Below, in pieces: positions 36,797 to 48,288 of a stretch of DNA of 64,000 bases; the first letter of the stretch is position 1, and each line of letters opens with the position of its first letter. Both the position numbers and the translations under genes were made by a program. Below the pieces are notes generated by a model. The model ran no database searches. It was not told the DNA's origin and saw only the letters and a list, made by a program, of their open reading frames with translations. This DNA comes from Caballeronia peredens. Its GTDB lineage: Bacteria; Pseudomonadota; Gammaproteobacteria; Burkholderiales; Burkholderiaceae. The stretch spans positions 124,001-188,000 of the forward strand of contig FCOH02000009.1 of assembly GCA_001544595.2 (NCBI GenBank), read 5' to 3'.

Positions 36797-37482
36797 ATTT
36801 CTCCTCTCGAAATTGAGATTACCGCAGGTTTACTGCGAGCCTGTAGACGAAGACAAGTCATACATTGCTCGAAGTATAACATTCCCTACGGAACAAAACG
36901 CTCTGTGTAGACTTCGAGCCGTGTCTAACTTTGTGCGTTGGCATTTTGCCATATCGTTCCCTTCCAACGATAAAAATATCCCCGCACCCCGCACGCCCGC
37001 AACCTTATGTGGTGCATGCGCAACAAGAAGGGGACAGGAGGCGGCAAGCGTCGAAGAGGGCGCGAAACGCGCGCACATTACGTGCCTGAGAGCCATTTCC
37101 TGCACATTTTTATCGTCGGGAAAAATGCGGCTGACAAAACGACGAGGCGGCATGATAGCCCGCTTGCATGACAAATAGACCGAATTCGTTCCCCTCGTTT
37201 TGTAAATAATTGGTACAACGTTGCGCATCGCGAAGTGGCCGTCCGCAATCCGGTTCGGGCAGCTCGCCGGCAGCACACACACTATGTATACGCAGTGCGT
37301 CCGGGCCGGGATGTCGCGCATGTTAGAATTTCCTGATTCGCTGCGTTCGCAGTGTATGAAAAAGACATGCAGCGTACGTCGGCTACGCGCCACGCCGGCG
37401 CATGTCGCGCGGCTGGCGGGCGGGTGCGGCGGGTGTGCCAGCGCGCTGCCGTGTCGCCGCTGCACAGTTCAAGACACGGATA
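36797..37482. promoter_or_regulatory. 686-bp divergent ompA / gyrA intergenic region
   Basis: The region holds the ompA promoter (minus-strand TATACT at 36873-36878) and a candidate gyrA promoter with an extended -10, TGTTAGAAT (37321-37329), about 155 bp before the gyrA ATG. I see no convincing gene between them. The middle part (36960-37240) mixes GC and AT tracts and could hold a small RNA, but there is no clear terminator to support one. Confidence 0.45.
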
Positions 37483-40128
37483 ATGGATCAATTCGCCAAA
37501 GAGACTCTGCCAATCTCCCTCGAGGAGGAAATGCGCCGTTCGTATCTCGATTACGCGATGAGCGTGATCGTCGGGCGCGCGCTTCCCGATGTCCGCGATG
37601 GCCTGAAGCCGGTGCATCGCCGGGCGCTGTATTCGATGCACGAGCTGAACAACGACTGGAACCGCCCGTACAAGAAGTCCGCGCGTATCGTCGGCGACGT
37701 CATCGGTAAATACCATCCTCACGGCGACGCTTCCGTCTACGAGACGATCGTTCGCATGGCGCAGCCGTTTTCGCTGCGCTACATGCTGGTGGACGGCCAG
37801 GGCAACTTCGGTTCGGTCGACGGCGACAACGCTGCCGCCATGCGCTACACCGAAATCCGCATGTCGAAGATCGGCCACGAACTGCTCGCTGATATCGACA
37901 AGGAAACGGTCGACTTCGGTCCGAACTACGACGGCAGCGAAAACGAGCCGCTCGTCCTGCCCGCGCGCATCCCGAATCTGCTGATCAACGGCTCGGCCGG
38001 CATCGCGGTCGGCATGGCGACCAATATTCCGCCGCACAATCTGCGCGAGATCGTCGATGCCTGCCTGCATCTGCTGAACACGCCGGAAGCCACCGTCGAC
38101 GAACTGATCGAGATCGTGCCGGCGCCGGATTTCCCGACCGCCGGCATCATCTACGGCGTCGCGGGCGTGCGCGACGGTTACCGCACGGGGCGCGGGCGCG
38201 TCGTGATGCGCGCGGCCACGCACTTCGAGGAAATCGATCGCGGCCAGCGCATGGCGATCATCGTCGACGAAATTCCGTATCAGGTGAACAAGCGCACGCT
38301 GCTCGAGCGCATCGCCGAACTCGTCAACGAGAAGAAGATCGAGGGTATTTCGGATATCCGCGACGAATCCGACAAGAGCGGCATGCGGGTCGTCATCGAA
38401 CTGAAGCGCGGCGAAGTGCCGGAAGTCATTCTGAACAATCTGTACAAGCAGACGCAGCTTCAGGATACGTTCGGCATGAACATGGTCGCGCTCGTCGACG
38501 GCCAGCCCAAGCTGTTGAATCTCAAGGAAATGATCGAGTGCTTCCTGTCGCATCGACGGGAAGTGCTGACGCGGCGCACTGTATACGAATTGCGCAAGGC
38601 GCGCGATCGCGGGCACGTGCTCGAAGGTCTCGCCGTCGCGCTCGCGAACATCGACGATTTCATCGCGATCATCAAGGCCGCGCCGACGCCGCCGATCGCC
38701 AAGCAGGAATTGATGGCGCAGCCGTGGGATTCGTCGCTCGTGCGCGAAATGCTCATGCGCACGGAGACCGAGGCGACCGGCGGCCGCGCGGCGTATCGTC
38801 CGGAAGGACTGAACCCTGCTTATGGTCTCCAGGAAGACGGCCTCTATAAATTGTCGGACGTCCAGGCGCAGGAAATCCTGCAGATGCGCCTGCAACGCCT
38901 GACCGGCCTCGAACAGGACAAGATCGTCGGCGAATATCGCGACGTGATGGCGCAGATCGCCGACCTGCTCGACATCCTCGCGCGGCCCGAGCGGATTCGC
39001 CAGATCATCGTCGAGGAACTGGGCCAGGTGCGCGCCGAGTTCGGCGACGACCGCCGCTCGCGCATCGAGATGAACGCGACGGAACTCAACACCGAAGACC
39101 TGATCACGCCGCAGGAAATGGTCGTGACCATGTCGCATTCGGGTTACGTGAAGTCGCAGCCGCTTTCCGAGTATCGCGCGCAGAAGCGCGGCGGGCGCGG
39201 CAAGCAGGCGACGCAGATGAAGGAAGACGACTGGATCGACACGCTGTTCATCGCGAACACGCACGATCACATGCTGTGCTTCTCGAACCGCGGCCGCGTC
39301 TATTGGGTCAAGGTGTACGAAGTGCCGCAAGGCTCGCGCAATTCGCGCGGCCGTCCGATCGTCAACATGTTCCCGTTGCAGGACGGCGAGAAGATCAACG
39401 TCGTGCTGCCGATCAAGGAATTCTCGGCGGACAAGTACGTGTTCATGGCCACTTCGCTCGGCACCGTCAAAAAGACGCCGCTCGAAGCGTTCAGCCGCCC
39501 GCTCAAGAAGGGCATCATCGCGGTCGGGCTGGATGAAGGCGATTACCTCATCGGCGCGGCCATCACCGATGGCGAGCATGACGTCATGCTGTTCTCGGAC
39601 TCGGGCAAGGCCGTGCGCTTCGACGAGAACGACGTCCGCGCGATGGGCCGCGAGGCACGCGGCGTGCGGGGCATGCAACTGGAAGACGGGCAGCAGGTTA
39701 TCGCGCTGCTGGTCGCCGGCGGCGAAAACCAGTCGGTGCTGACCGCTACCGAGAACGGTTACGGCAAGCGCACGCCGATCGAGGAGTACACGCGTCATGG
39801 CCGCGGCACGAAGGGCATGATCGCGATCCAGACGTCCGAGCGCAACGGCCGCGTGGTCGCCGCGACGCTCGTCGAGCCGGAAAGCGAGATCATGCTGATC
39901 ACGACCGCCGGCGTGCTGATCCGCACGCGCGTGTCCGAGATCCGCGAAATGGGCCGTGCAACTCAAGGTGTTACACTCATCAGCCTTGACGAAGGAACCA
40001 AGCTGTCCGGACTGCAACATATCGCCGAGGCAGAAGCGGAAGCCGAGCTCGACGAGGACGCGAATTCGAACGGCGCGGGCGCAAAACCGGACGAGTCTGA
40101 AAACGGTGAAGGCGAAGAGAACGCCTGA
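37483..40128 (+). CDS. gyrA: DNA gyrase subunit A
   Basis: The DNA-breaking and rejoining subunit of gyrase, 881 residues, working with GyrB to supercoil DNA. The ATG at 37483 gives [17 protein letters not shown]. The catalytic tyrosine is Y122 ([11 protein letters not shown]). The quinolone-contact region reads [14 protein letters not shown]: Ala at 83, Ser at 84 and Glu at 87 in E. coli numbering, whereas E. coli has Ser83, Ala84 and Asp87. The C-terminal beta-pinwheel has the GyrA box (QKRGGRGK) and ends in an acidic tail. It leads the large serC-rpsA region but is separated from it by the DUF2059 gene and a terminator. Confidence 0.97.
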   Translation: MDQFAKETLPISLEEEMRRSYLDYAMSVIVGRALPDVRDGLKPVHRRALYSMHELNNDWNRPYKKSARIVGDVIGKYHPHGDASVYETIVRMAQPFSLRYMLVDGQGNFGSVDGDNAAAMRYTEIRMSKIGHELLADIDKETVDFGPNYDGSENEPLVLPARIPNLLINGSAGIAVGMATNIPPHNLREIVDACLHLLNTPEATVDELIEIVPAPDFPTAGIIYGVAGVRDGYRTGRGRVVMRAATHFEEIDRGQRMAIIVDEIPYQVNKRTLLERIAELVNEKKIEGISDIRDESDKSGMRVVIELKRGEVPEVILNNLYKQTQLQDTFGMNMVALVDGQPKLLNLKEMIECFLSHRREVLTRRTVYELRKARDRGHVLEGLAVALANIDDFIAIIKAAPTPPIAKQELMAQPWDSSLVREMLMRTETEATGGRAAYRPEGLNPAYGLQEDGLYKLSDVQAQEILQMRLQRLTGLEQDKIVGEYRDVMAQIADLLDILARPERIRQIIVEELGQVRAEFGDDRRSRIEMNATELNTEDLITPQEMVVTMSHSGYVKSQPLSEYRAQKRGGRGKQATQMKEDDWIDTLFIANTHDHMLCFSNRGRVYWVKVYEVPQGSRNSRGRPIVNMFPLQDGEKINVVLPIKEFSADKYVFMATSLGTVKKTPLEAFSRPLKKGIIAVGLDEGDYLIGAAITDGEHDVMLFSDSGKAVRFDENDVRAMGREARGVRGMQLEDGQQVIALLVAGGENQSVLTATENGYGKRTPIEEYTRHGRGTKGMIAIQTSERNGRVVAATLVEPESEIMLITTAGVLIRTRVSEIREMGRATQGVTLISLDEGTKLSGLQHIAEAEAEAELDEDANSNGAGAKPDESENGEGEENA

Positions 40129-40303
40129 TACTTTTTGTGCCGAATTTCCTTTGTTATCGCTTTTGAAAGCTTCGATTGGTTAAGCTGCGCGACTCGAGCT
40201 CGTTGTCGGCGCTGAAGCCTTGCCCCGTGCGAGGACAGCGTCGATCCGAAACGCAAAAGCTCGGCGCCAGTGCTGAACTGGATATTTTTTACAGGGAGTA
40301 ATG

Positions 40304-40915
40304 ATGCAAGGACGTTTCAAGCAGTGGATGTTGCTGGCCGCTTTCGTGCCGACTTTCGCGATGGCCCAGTCGCTCCAGAACCAGGCGCCGGCCACGTCGG
40401 CCGCTCCGGCGCAGGCAGCAGCACCGGTTGATCCGGCCAAGCAAGCCGCGATCAAGGACCTGCTCGACGCAATCGACGCGCAGAAGCTGGTCGGCGCGAT
40501 CGGCAACAGCGCCCAGATGCAATCGAAGCAACTCGTTCCGGCCATCCTGTCGGATGCGCTCTCCGAGAACAAGTCGCTGAACGACAAGCAAAAGCAAGCA
40601 GCCGTGCCGGCTCTGCAAAAGAACGCAGTGCCGAAGCTGGTCGACTCGGCGGGTCAGGTCTTCGCGACGGACGCATTCCGCAAGGACGCAATGCAGGCTC
40701 AGTACGACGCGTACGCGAAGTACTACTCGACCGACGAAATCAAGGATCTGACCAACTTCTACAAGAGCCCGACCGGCCGCAAGTTCATCCAGGTTCAGGA
40801 CCAGGTTGGCCGCGACGTCGTGAACGGTCTGATGCAGAAGTACATGCCGCAAGCCATCAAGGCGACGCGCACGCAAGCCGACCAGGAAGTGGCGAGCGTC
40901 AAGCCGGGCAAGTAA
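40304..40915 (+). CDS. DUF2059 exported protein
   Basis: A 203-residue exported protein. The signal peptide (MQGRFKQWMLLAAFVPTFAM, cleavage after AMA) precedes an Ala/Pro-rich spacer and a helical DUF2059 domain (IKDLLDAIDAQKLVGAIG through YYSTDEIKDLTNFYKSPTGRKFI). The TDEI..L..FY.SP.G.K pattern is the family hallmark. It should be periplasmic; its function is unknown. This gene is regularly found between gyrA and serC in the group. AGGGAG at 40293-40298 favours the ATG at 40304 over the one at 40301. Confidence 0.85.
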   Translation: MQGRFKQWMLLAAFVPTFAMAQSLQNQAPATSAAPAQAAAPVDPAKQAAIKDLLDAIDAQKLVGAIGNSAQMQSKQLVPAILSDALSENKSLNDKQKQAAVPALQKNAVPKLVDSAGQVFATDAFRKDAMQAQYDAYAKYYSTDEIKDLTNFYKSPTGRKFIQVQDQVGRDVVNGLMQKYMPQAIKATRTQADQEVASVKPGK

Positions 40916-40995
40916 GCACGGTCACGTTCTGACGACCGTCCGCTGACCGGGGCTCGCCGCCCTGCGCATTGGCGGGTTTTCAGGACAGTGCGATA

Positions 40996-41035
40996 ATGGC
41001 TGTTTGCGCGCGAGCGCAAGCAGCCATTTCTTTTT
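40996..41035 (+). terminator. Intrinsic terminator after the DUF2059 gene
   Basis: ATGGCTG-T-TTGCG pairs with CGCAA-G-CAGCCAT around a short loop and runs into TTCTTTTTC. It ends about 75 bp before serC, separating gyrA and the DUF2059 gene from the serC operon. Confidence 0.75.
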
Positions 41036-41111
41036 CGGGCGTGAATCAGCCGCGGTAATCGTTCGTTCGCCGTTCAATTCGCGCCTGCCTTCGAGAATTC
41101 GGGATCCACAG

Positions 41112-42194
41112 ATGCGCGTGTTCAATTTCTCCGCCGGCCCCGCCGCCATGCCAGAAGAAGTGCTTCGGCAAGCAGCGGATGAAATGCTCGACTGGCAAGG
41201 CAGCGGCATGAGCGTGATGGAAATGAGCCATCGCGGCGCCGAATTCATGTCGATCCACGAGGCGGCGCTCACCGATCTGCGCGAACTGCTGAACGTGCCT
41301 GCGTCGCATCGCATCCTGTTTCTGCAGGGCGGCGGCATCGGCGAAAACGCCATCGTGCCGATGAACCTGCTCGGCGCGAAGAAGACCGCGGACTTCGTCG
41401 TGACCGGTTCGTGGTCGACGAAATCGTTCAAGGAAGCGCAAAAATACGGCACGCCGCATCTCGCCGCGAGCGGCAAGACGGAGCAGGGCTTCACGCGCGT
41501 GCCGGCCATCGGCGAATGGCAGCTTTCGGACGATCCAGCGTACGTGCATTTGTGCTCGAACGAAACCATCGACGGCGTCGAAGCGTTCGAGATTCCCGAT
41601 CTCGGCAATATCCCGCTGGTCGCCGACGCGTCCTCGCACATCCTGTCGCGCCCGATGGACATCGCCAAATACGGCGTGCTCTTTGGCGGCGCACAGAAGA
41701 ATATCGGCATGGCGGGCGTGACCGTCGTGATCGTGCGCGAAGACCTGCTCGATCGCGCGCTGCCCATTTGCCCGTCGGCGTTCGAGTGGAAGACCGTCGC
41801 GGAAAACAACTCGATGTACAACACGCCGCCCACCTACGCGATCTATATCGCGGGGCTCGTCTTCAAGTGGCTGAAGAAGCAGGGCGGCCTTGCGGCGATC
41901 GAGGCGCGCAACGTCGAGAAAGCCAGGCTGCTCTACGACACGATCGATTCGAGCAGTTTCTACGTCAACAAGGTCGAGCGTGCGAACCGTTCGCGCATGA
42001 ACGTGCCGTTCTTCCTTGCCGACGAATCGCGCAATCCGGATTTCCTGGCCGGCGCGAAGGCGCGCGGGCTGTTGCAACTGAAGGGCCACAAGTCCGTCGG
42101 CGGCATGCGGGCATCGATCTACAACGCGGTGCCGATCGAGGGAGTCAAAGCTCTCGTCGATTACATGAAGGAATTCGAGCGGACGAGCGCTTGA
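41112..42194 (+). CDS. serC: Phosphoserine aminotransferase
   Basis: A PLP enzyme (360 residues) that makes 3-phosphoserine from 3-phosphohydroxypyruvate and also serves pyridoxal synthesis. The start [18 protein letters not shown] is the standard N-terminus, and the PLP-binding lysine lies in [15 protein letters not shown]. It opens the serC-pheA-tyrA-aroA-cmk-rpsA run; pheA follows after 39 bp. The frame extends upstream, but only the ATG at 41112 gives the family N-terminus. Confidence 0.96.
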   Translation: MRVFNFSAGPAAMPEEVLRQAADEMLDWQGSGMSVMEMSHRGAEFMSIHEAALTDLRELLNVPASHRILFLQGGGIGENAIVPMNLLGAKKTADFVVTGSWSTKSFKEAQKYGTPHLAASGKTEQGFTRVPAIGEWQLSDDPAYVHLCSNETIDGVEAFEIPDLGNIPLVADASSHILSRPMDIAKYGVLFGGAQKNIGMAGVTVVIVREDLLDRALPICPSAFEWKTVAENNSMYNTPPTYAIYIAGLVFKWLKKQGGLAAIEARNVEKARLLYDTIDSSSFYVNKVERANRSRMNVPFFLADESRNPDFLAGAKARGLLQLKGHKSVGGMRASIYNAVPIEGVKALVDYMKEFERTSA

Positions 42195-42233
42195 ACGCGC
42201 TCGCTCTCTTAACCGCTTAAGCTCAAGCACCGC

Positions 42234-43316
42234 ATGGACGACGATCTCAATTCAAGACTCAAACCGCTGCGCGAGCGCATCGACGCGCTCGATGCGCAAC
42301 TCATCGCGCTTCTGAATCAGCGCGCTTCCGTCGCGCTCGAAGTCGGCGAGGTAAAGAAGCATTTCAACGCGCCGGTGTTTCGTCCCGAGCGCGAAATGCA
42401 GGTCATCGCGCGCCTGCAGGAAATGAGCGACGGGCCGCTCGCCGATGAACACATCGCGTCGATCTGGCGCGAGATCATGGCCGCGAGCCGCGCGCTCGAG
42501 CAGACCATTCGCGCGGCGTTCCTCGGCCCGGTCGGCACGTATAGCGAGCAGGCCATGTTCGAGTACTTCGGGCATTCGATCGAAGGGCTGCCGTGTCCGT
42601 CGATCGACGAAGTGTTCCGCTCGGTCGAAGCCGGCGCCGCGCACTACGGCGTCGTGCCGGTCGAGAATTCGGCCGAAGGCGCGGTGTCGCGGACGCTCGA
42701 TCTCCTGTTGCAGACTTCGCTGCTGATCGGCGGCGAACTCGCGCTGCCGATTCATCACAATCTGCTCACCGCGTCCGGCACGCTCGACGGCGTGACGCGC
42801 GTGTGCGCGCATCCGCAGGCGCTCGCGCAGTGCCAGCGCTGGCTCACGACGCACGCGCCGCATCTGGAGCGCCAGGCGGTGTCGAGCAATGCGGAGGCCG
42901 CGCGCATCGCCGTCGGCGATGCGGGCGTCGCGGCGATCGCGGGCGACCGCGCGGCCACGCATTACGGTCTCGGCGTCGTGTTTTCGCAGATCCAGGACGA
43001 TCCGCACAATCGCACGCGCTTCGTGATCATCGGCCAGGAGCCGACCGGTTCGAGCGGACACGATCAGACTTCGCTCATCGTGTCGGTGACGAACGAAGCG
43101 GGCGCGATGTTCAAGTTCCTCGAGCCACTCGCGAAGCACGGCGTGTCGATGACGCGTTTCGAATCGCGTCCGGCGCGCTCGGGCGCGTGGGAGTACTACT
43201 TCTATATCGACATCGAAGGCCATCGCGACGACCCCGCCGTGGCCGCCGCGCTCGAAGAACTGGGGCGCAAGGCCGCGTTCCTGAAGATTCTCGGTTCGTA
43301 TCCTCGCGCGCGCTGA
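42234..43316 (+). CDS. pheA: Bifunctional chorismate mutase / prephenate dehydratase (P-protein)
   Basis: Converts chorismate to prephenate and then to phenylpyruvate for phenylalanine synthesis. In 360 residues it has an AroQ-type chorismate mutase (1-90, LRERIDALDAQLIALLNQRA), a prephenate dehydratase domain (FLGPVGTYSEQAM, VENSAEGAVSRTLDLLL and the TRF motif NRTRFVIIG), and a C-terminal ACT domain with the Phe-binding ESRP motif (RFESRPARSG). Feedback inhibition by phenylalanine is therefore expected. It lies between serC and tyrA. A HisC-like aminotransferase gene that some relatives carry next to pheA is not here. Confidence 0.96.
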   Translation: MDDDLNSRLKPLRERIDALDAQLIALLNQRASVALEVGEVKKHFNAPVFRPEREMQVIARLQEMSDGPLADEHIASIWREIMAASRALEQTIRAAFLGPVGTYSEQAMFEYFGHSIEGLPCPSIDEVFRSVEAGAAHYGVVPVENSAEGAVSRTLDLLLQTSLLIGGELALPIHHNLLTASGTLDGVTRVCAHPQALAQCQRWLTTHAPHLERQAVSSNAEAARIAVGDAGVAAIAGDRAATHYGLGVVFSQIQDDPHNRTRFVIIGQEPTGSSGHDQTSLIVSVTNEAGAMFKFLEPLAKHGVSMTRFESRPARSGAWEYYFYIDIEGHRDDPAVAAALEELGRKAAFLKILGSYPRAR

Positions 43317-43393
43317 TTTGCTCGTCGCCGCCGCGAGCGTTCGCGGCGGCTTGGTTTTCCCCGCGTCGGACGACGCATTTTTATCGATGTCAC

Positions 43394-44320
43394 GTGGCTG
43401 CGTTTTCTTTCAACAAACTGGTTATCTTCGGCGTCGGCCTGATCGGCGGTTCGCTCGCGCGCGCGTTGCGTGAACGCGCCGGACTCGCGGGCCGCATCGT
43501 CGGCGTGGGGCGCTCGGCGGCGTCGGTCGAGCGTGCGCTCGAACTCGGCGTGATCGACGAGGCCGCCGCACTCGACGACGACACCGCGCTCGCCCGCGCG
43601 CTCGAAGGCGCCGACATCGTGCTGCTCGCCGCGCCGGTCGCGCAGAGCGGGCCGCTGCTCGCGCGCATCGCGCCGTTTCTCGGCGAGCGCACGGTCGTCA
43701 CCGACGCGGGCAGCACCAAGAGCGATGTCGTCGCGGCCGCGCGGCAGGCGCTCGGCGCGCGCGTCGCGCAGTTCGTGCCGGGGCATCCGATCGCCGGGCG
43801 CGAGTCGAGCGGCGTCGATGCCGCGTTGCCCGATCTCTACGTCGAGCGCAACGTCGTGCTGTGCCCGTTGCCCGAGAACGCGGCGGACGACGTCGCGCGC
43901 GTCGCGGCGATGTGGCGCGAGACGGGCGCCTGCGTGCGCCAGATGAGCGAGGCGCAGCACGATCGCGTGTTTGCGTCGGTGAGTCATCTGCCGCATGTGC
44001 TGTCGTTCGCGCTCGTCGACCAGATTCTCGATTCGCCCGACGCCGAACTGAAGTTCTCGTTCGCGGCGGGCGGTTTCCGCGATTTCACGCGCATCGCGGC
44101 GTCCAGCCCGGAAATGTGGCGCGACGTCTGTCTCGCGAACCGCGCCGCGCTGCTAGCCGAACTCGACGATTACGCCGCCGTGCTGGCGCGTTTTCGCGCG
44201 GCGATCGACGCCTCGGACGGCGCCGCGCTCGAAGCGGCGTTCGCCCGTTCGCGGGTCGCGCGCAAGGAATGGCAGGAACGCGGCGCGATCACGCCGCCCG
44301 GCGACAGCGCCGCAAAATAA
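43394..44320 (+). CDS. tyrA: Prephenate dehydrogenase
   Basis: Oxidatively decarboxylates prephenate (or arogenate) for tyrosine synthesis using NAD(P)+. The 308-residue protein has the Rossmann motif [17 protein letters not shown], the conserved [12 protein letters not shown] and the catalytic-domain helix [20 protein letters not shown]. It is a stand-alone TyrA without chorismate mutase or ACT domain, as in many betaproteobacteria. The first usable start in this frame is the GTG at 43394 ([13 protein letters not shown]). aroA follows after 10 bp. Confidence 0.94.
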   Translation: MAAFSFNKLVIFGVGLIGGSLARALRERAGLAGRIVGVGRSAASVERALELGVIDEAAALDDDTALARALEGADIVLLAAPVAQSGPLLARIAPFLGERTVVTDAGSTKSDVVAAARQALGARVAQFVPGHPIAGRESSGVDAALPDLYVERNVVLCPLPENAADDVARVAAMWRETGACVRQMSEAQHDRVFASVSHLPHVLSFALVDQILDSPDAELKFSFAAGGFRDFTRIAASSPEMWRDVCLANRAALLAELDDYAAVLARFRAAIDASDGAALEAAFARSRVARKEWQERGAITPPGDSAAK

Positions 44321-44330
44321 GGACACGTTC

Positions 44331-45635
44331 ATGGAACATCTCGATCTCGGACCCTTCGCTCACGCGTCGGGCACGGTGCGTTTGCCCGGCTCGAAGAGCA
44401 TTTCGAATCGCGTGCTGCTGCTTGCGGCGCTCGCGAGCGGCGAAACGTCGATCACCAATCTGCTCGATTCCGACGACACGCGCGTGATGATCGCCGCGCT
44501 CAAGGAACTCGGCGTCGCGGTTCGCCAGGACGGCGAGCGCGTCGTCGTGGGCGGAACGGGCGGCGCGTTCGCGTCGAAATCGGCGGAACTGTTTCTCGGC
44601 AACGCAGGCACGGCGGTGCGCCCGCTGACCGCGGCGCTCGCGGTGAACGGCGGCGAATATCGCGTGCACGGCGTGCCGCGCATGCACGAGCGGCCGATCG
44701 GCGATCTCGTCGACGGCCTGCGCCAGATCGGCGCTTCGATCGACTACGAACTCAACGACGGTTTTCCGCCGCTTAAGATTCATCCGGCGAAGATCGCCGT
44801 CGACCGTCCGATCCGCGTGCGCGGCGACGTGTCGAGCCAGTTCCTCACGGCGCTTCTCATGAGCCTGCCCGTGATCGAAGGCCGCAGCGCACCGGTCACG
44901 ATCGAGGTCGAGGGCGAGCTCATCTCGAAGCCCTACATCGACATCACGATCCGGCTGATGGAGCGCTTCGGCGTGGCCGTCGAGCGCGACGGCTGGGCGC
45001 GCTTCACGATTCCCGCAGGCGCCGGCTACAAGTCGCCGGGCGCGATCATGGTCGAAGGCGATGCGTCGTCGGCGTCGTATTTTCTGGCGGCGGGCGCGAT
45101 CGGCCACGGGCCGGTGCGCGTGGAAGGCGTCGGGCGCGCGAGCATTCAGGGCGATATCGGTTTTGCCGACGCGCTCAACCGCATGGGCGCGAACGTCATG
45201 ATGGGCGACGACTGGATCGAGGTGCGCGGCGTCGAATCGGACGACGGCAAACTTTTGCCCATCGACATGGATTTCAACCTGATTCCGGACGCCGCCATGA
45301 CCATCGCGGTGGCCGCGCTGTTCGCGAGCGGCACGAGCACGCTGCGCAATATCGCGAGCTGGCGCGTGAAGGAAACCGACCGCATCGCCGCGATGGCGAC
45401 CGAACTGCGCAAGGTCGGCGCAACCGTGGAAGAGGGCGCGGACTATCTCGTCGTCACGCCGCCGGCGCAACTCGCGCCGAACGCCGCGATCGACACGTAC
45501 GACGATCACCGCATGGCCATGTGTTTTTCGCTCGTGAGCCTCGGCCATGTGCCGGTGCGCATCAACGATCCGAAGTGCGTGAACAAGACGTTCCCGGATT
45601 ACTTCGACCGTTTCGCGACGCTCGTCAAGGCGTAA
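44331..45635 (+). CDS. aroA: 3-phosphoshikimate 1-carboxyvinyltransferase (EPSP synthase)
   Basis: Sixth step of the shikimate pathway, joining PEP to shikimate-3-phosphate. At 434 residues it is full length. Substrate-binding motifs are visible: [45 protein letters not shown] and DDHRMAM. The [11 protein letters not shown] loop, with Gly-Thr-Ala, is of the glyphosate-sensitive class I type. It is tightly spaced after tyrA and is followed by cmk after 75 bp, so it belongs to the same transcript. Confidence 0.96.
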   Translation: MEHLDLGPFAHASGTVRLPGSKSISNRVLLLAALASGETSITNLLDSDDTRVMIAALKELGVAVRQDGERVVVGGTGGAFASKSAELFLGNAGTAVRPLTAALAVNGGEYRVHGVPRMHERPIGDLVDGLRQIGASIDYELNDGFPPLKIHPAKIAVDRPIRVRGDVSSQFLTALLMSLPVIEGRSAPVTIEVEGELISKPYIDITIRLMERFGVAVERDGWARFTIPAGAGYKSPGAIMVEGDASSASYFLAAGAIGHGPVRVEGVGRASIQGDIGFADALNRMGANVMMGDDWIEVRGVESDDGKLLPIDMDFNLIPDAAMTIAVAALFASGTSTLRNIASWRVKETDRIAAMATELRKVGATVEEGADYLVVTPPAQLAPNAAIDTYDDHRMAMCFSLVSLGHVPVRINDPKCVNKTFPDYFDRFATLVKA

Positions 45636-45710
45636 TGGGAGCGCGGTACCGTGAAACGCGATGCATTCGAACTCAATGACAGTAATAACGGGCCAGAACG
45701 GCCAGGTGAA

Positions 45711-46391
45711 ATGAAACCGACCCGCCCATTCGACCCCACTCCAGTGATCACCATCGACGGGCCGACGGCGTCGGGCAAAGGCACGGTCGCGGCGCTCGTC
45801 GCGGCGACGCTCGGCTTTCACCTGCTCGATAGCGGCGCGCTCTACCGGCTGGCGGCGCTCGCCAGCATCCGCTACGACGTCGACCGGGACAACGCGGCCG
45901 GGCTTGCAAAGCTGATCGAGGCGCTCCATATCACGTTCCGCGAAGGCTGCGCGCAACTCGACGGCGCCGACGTTTCCGGCGACATCCGCGCCGAACAGGT
46001 CGGCAACCGGGCTTCGGCGATCGCCGTTCATCCCGAAGTGCGCCAGGCGCTGGTCGCGCGCCAGCGGGCTTTCCGCAAGCGTCCGGGCCTCGTCGCCGAC
46101 GGCCGCGACATGGGCACCGTGATCTTCCCCGACGCCACGCTGAAGGTGTTTTTGACGGCGAGCGTCGAGGCGCGCGCGGCCAGACGGTATAAGCAATTGA
46201 TGCAAAAAGGTTTTTCTGCTAATATGGATGACTTGCTGCGAGATTTGCGCGAGCGCGACGCCCGGGACACGAACCGGAAATCCGCGCCGCTCAAGGCCGC
46301 AGCGGACGCGAAGACGCTGGACACGTCCGCTCTGTCGATCGATCAAACGGTCGAGCAGATCATCGGCTGGTATAGCGAAGTTCGCGTGTAG
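45711..46391 (+). CDS. cmk: Cytidylate kinase
   Basis: Phosphorylates CMP and dCMP with ATP. The P-loop is [18 protein letters not shown] and the NMP-binding segment includes [16 protein letters not shown] start at 45711 ([17 protein letters not shown]) because this is the usual N-terminus in Burkholderia and AGG lies four bases upstream. A GTG at 45651 would add 20 residues not seen in the family. The protein then has 226 residues. It sits between aroA and rpsA, a widely conserved order. Confidence 0.94.
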   Translation: MKPTRPFDPTPVITIDGPTASGKGTVAALVAATLGFHLLDSGALYRLAALASIRYDVDRDNAAGLAKLIEALHITFREGCAQLDGADVSGDIRAEQVGNRASAIAVHPEVRQALVARQRAFRKRPGLVADGRDMGTVIFPDATLKVFLTASVEARAARRYKQLMQKGFSANMDDLLRDLRERDARDTNRKSAPLKAAADAKTLDTSALSIDQTVEQIIGWYSEVRV

Positions 46392-46494
46392 CAGAGAAGT
46401 GCAAGAAGATCGGCTCACGCCGGAAGCAAGGTGTCCCGCCGGGAGGCGGGGCGTGTGTTAAACCCTTTAACCCCGTACGGCTTTGCGTTTTACC

Positions 46495-46521
46495 GGTCCT
46501 GACGCGGAAAACCCGCGGACC
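46495..46521 (+). promoter_or_regulatory. Leader hairpin upstream of rpsA
   Basis: GGTCC and CGCGG pair with CCGCG and GGACC, forming a two-part stem 33 bp before the rpsA ATG, with no T-tract after it. S1 mRNA is known to be translationally autoregulated through leader structure in enterobacteria; whether this hairpin does so is inference. Confidence 0.35.
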
Positions 46522-46553
46522 ACCGCGCAAGCGCTGTGCAAATATCGATTTTT

Positions 46554-48266
46554 ATGTCCGACCTGCAAACCTCCACCCCGAATACCGAATCTTTCGCGGC
46601 TCTGTTCGAAGAGTCGCTGACCAAGCAGGACATGCGCGCCGGCGAAGTGATTTCCGCCGAAGTCGTGCGTGTCGACCACAACTTCGTGGTCGTCAACGCT
46701 GGTCTCAAGTCCGAAGCCTATATTCCGCTCGAAGAATTCCTGAACGACGCGGGTGAAGTGGAAGTGCAGGCGGGCGACTTCGTTTCCGTCGCGATCGACG
46801 CGCTGGAAAACGGCTATGGCGACACCATCCTGTCGCGCGACAAGGCGAAGCGCCTCGCTTCGTGGCTGTCGCTGGAAAAGGCGCTGGACAACAACGAACT
46901 CGTGACCGGCACGATCACCGGCAAGGTCAAGGGCGGCATGACCGTGATGGTCAACGGCATCCGCGCGTTCCTGCCGGGTTCGCTCGTCGACACGCGTCCG
47001 GTCAAGGACACGACGCCGTACGAAGGCAAGACGCTCGAATTCCGCGTCATCAAGCTCGACCGCAAGCGTAACAACGTGGTGCTGTCGCGCCGCGCCGTGA
47101 TCGAAGCCACGCAAGGCGAAGAGCGCGCAAAGCTGCTCGAGACGCTGAAGGAAGGCGCGATCGTGGAAGGCGTGGTCAAGAACATCACCGACTACGGCGC
47201 GTTCGTGGACCTGGGCGGCATCGACGGCCTGCTGCACATCACCGACATCGCATGGCGCCGTGTGCGTCACCCGTCGGAAGTCCTGTCGGTTGGCCAGGAA
47301 GTCACCGCCAAGATCCTCAAGTTCGACCAAGAGAAGAACCGCGTTTCGCTCGGCATCAAGCAACTGGGCGACGATCCGTGGGAAGGCATCTCGCGCCGTT
47401 ACCCGTCGGGCACGCGCCTGTTCGGCAAGGTCACCAACATCACCGACTACGGCGCATTCGTCGAAGTGGAATCGGGCATCGAAGGCCTGGTTCACGTGTC
47501 GGAAATGGACTGGACCAACAAGAACGTTGCGCCGTCGAAGGTTGTTCAGCTGGGCGACGAAGTCGAAGTCATGGTTCTCGAAATCGACGAAGACCGCCGC
47601 CGTATCTCCCTCGGCATGAAGCAGTGCAAGCCGAATCCGTGGGATGACTTCAGCCGCAACTTCAAGAAGGGCGACAAGATCAGCGGCGGCATCAAGTCGA
47701 TCACCGACTTCGGCGTGTTCATCGGTCTGCCTGGCGGTATCGACGGTCTGGTTCACCTGTCGGATCTGTCGTGGTCGGAAACCGGCGAAGAAGCCGTGCG
47801 CAAATACAAGAAGGGCGACGAAGTCGAAGCCGTGGTTCTGGGCATCGACGTGGACAAGGAACGCATTTCGCTCGGCATCAAGCAGCTCGAAGGCGATCCG
47901 TTCAACAACTTCGTTGCAATGAACGACAAGGGCGCCATCGTGGACGGTGTCGTGAAGTCGGTCGACCCGAAGGGTGCTGTGATCACGCTGTCCGGCGAAG
48001 TCGAAGGCTATCTGCGTGCTTCGGAAATCGCGCAAGACCGCGTGGAAGATGCGCGCAATGTGCTGAAGGAAGGCGACAAGGTCAACGCGATGATCATCAA
48101 CATCGATCGCAAGTCGCGTGGCATCAACCTGTCGATCAAGGCGAAGGATTCGGCCGAACAGCAGGAAGCCATGCGCAGCCTGCAGGGCGACTCGAACGCC
48201 GCCGCGACCGGCACGACCAACCTCGGCGCGCTGCTCAAGGCCAAGCTCGACGGCCAGAACAGCTAA
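46554..48266 (+). CDS. rpsA: 30S ribosomal protein S1
   Basis: The 570-residue S1 protein brings mRNA to the 30S subunit. Six S1/OB-fold repeats are visible, each with the pattern [20 protein letters not shown] / [20 protein letters not shown] / [19 protein letters not shown]. The N-terminal [22 protein letters not shown] binds the ribosome through S2. The ATG at 46554 is used; a GTG 18 bp upstream is less likely. Codon use is biased toward common codons, as expected for a highly expressed gene. It is followed by ihfB after 22 bp. Confidence 0.97.
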   Translation: MSDLQTSTPNTESFAALFEESLTKQDMRAGEVISAEVVRVDHNFVVVNAGLKSEAYIPLEEFLNDAGEVEVQAGDFVSVAIDALENGYGDTILSRDKAKRLASWLSLEKALDNNELVTGTITGKVKGGMTVMVNGIRAFLPGSLVDTRPVKDTTPYEGKTLEFRVIKLDRKRNNVVLSRRAVIEATQGEERAKLLETLKEGAIVEGVVKNITDYGAFVDLGGIDGLLHITDIAWRRVRHPSEVLSVGQEVTAKILKFDQEKNRVSLGIKQLGDDPWEGISRRYPSGTRLFGKVTNITDYGAFVEVESGIEGLVHVSEMDWTNKNVAPSKVVQLGDEVEVMVLEIDEDRRRISLGMKQCKPNPWDDFSRNFKKGDKISGGIKSITDFGVFIGLPGGIDGLVHLSDLSWSETGEEAVRKYKKGDEVEAVVLGIDVDKERISLGIKQLEGDPFNNFVAMNDKGAIVDGVVKSVDPKGAVITLSGEVEGYLRASEIAQDRVEDARNVLKEGDKVNAMIINIDRKSRGINLSIKAKDSAEQQEAMRSLQGDSNAAATGTTNLGALLKAKLDGQNS

Positions 48267-48288
48267 GCCCTCAACGGCAAGCTGAAGT

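Noticed and set aside
37282..40020. 900-codon minus-strand frame opposite gyrA
   Set aside because: It is an Arg/His/Asp-rich shadow of gyrA without recognisable motifs.
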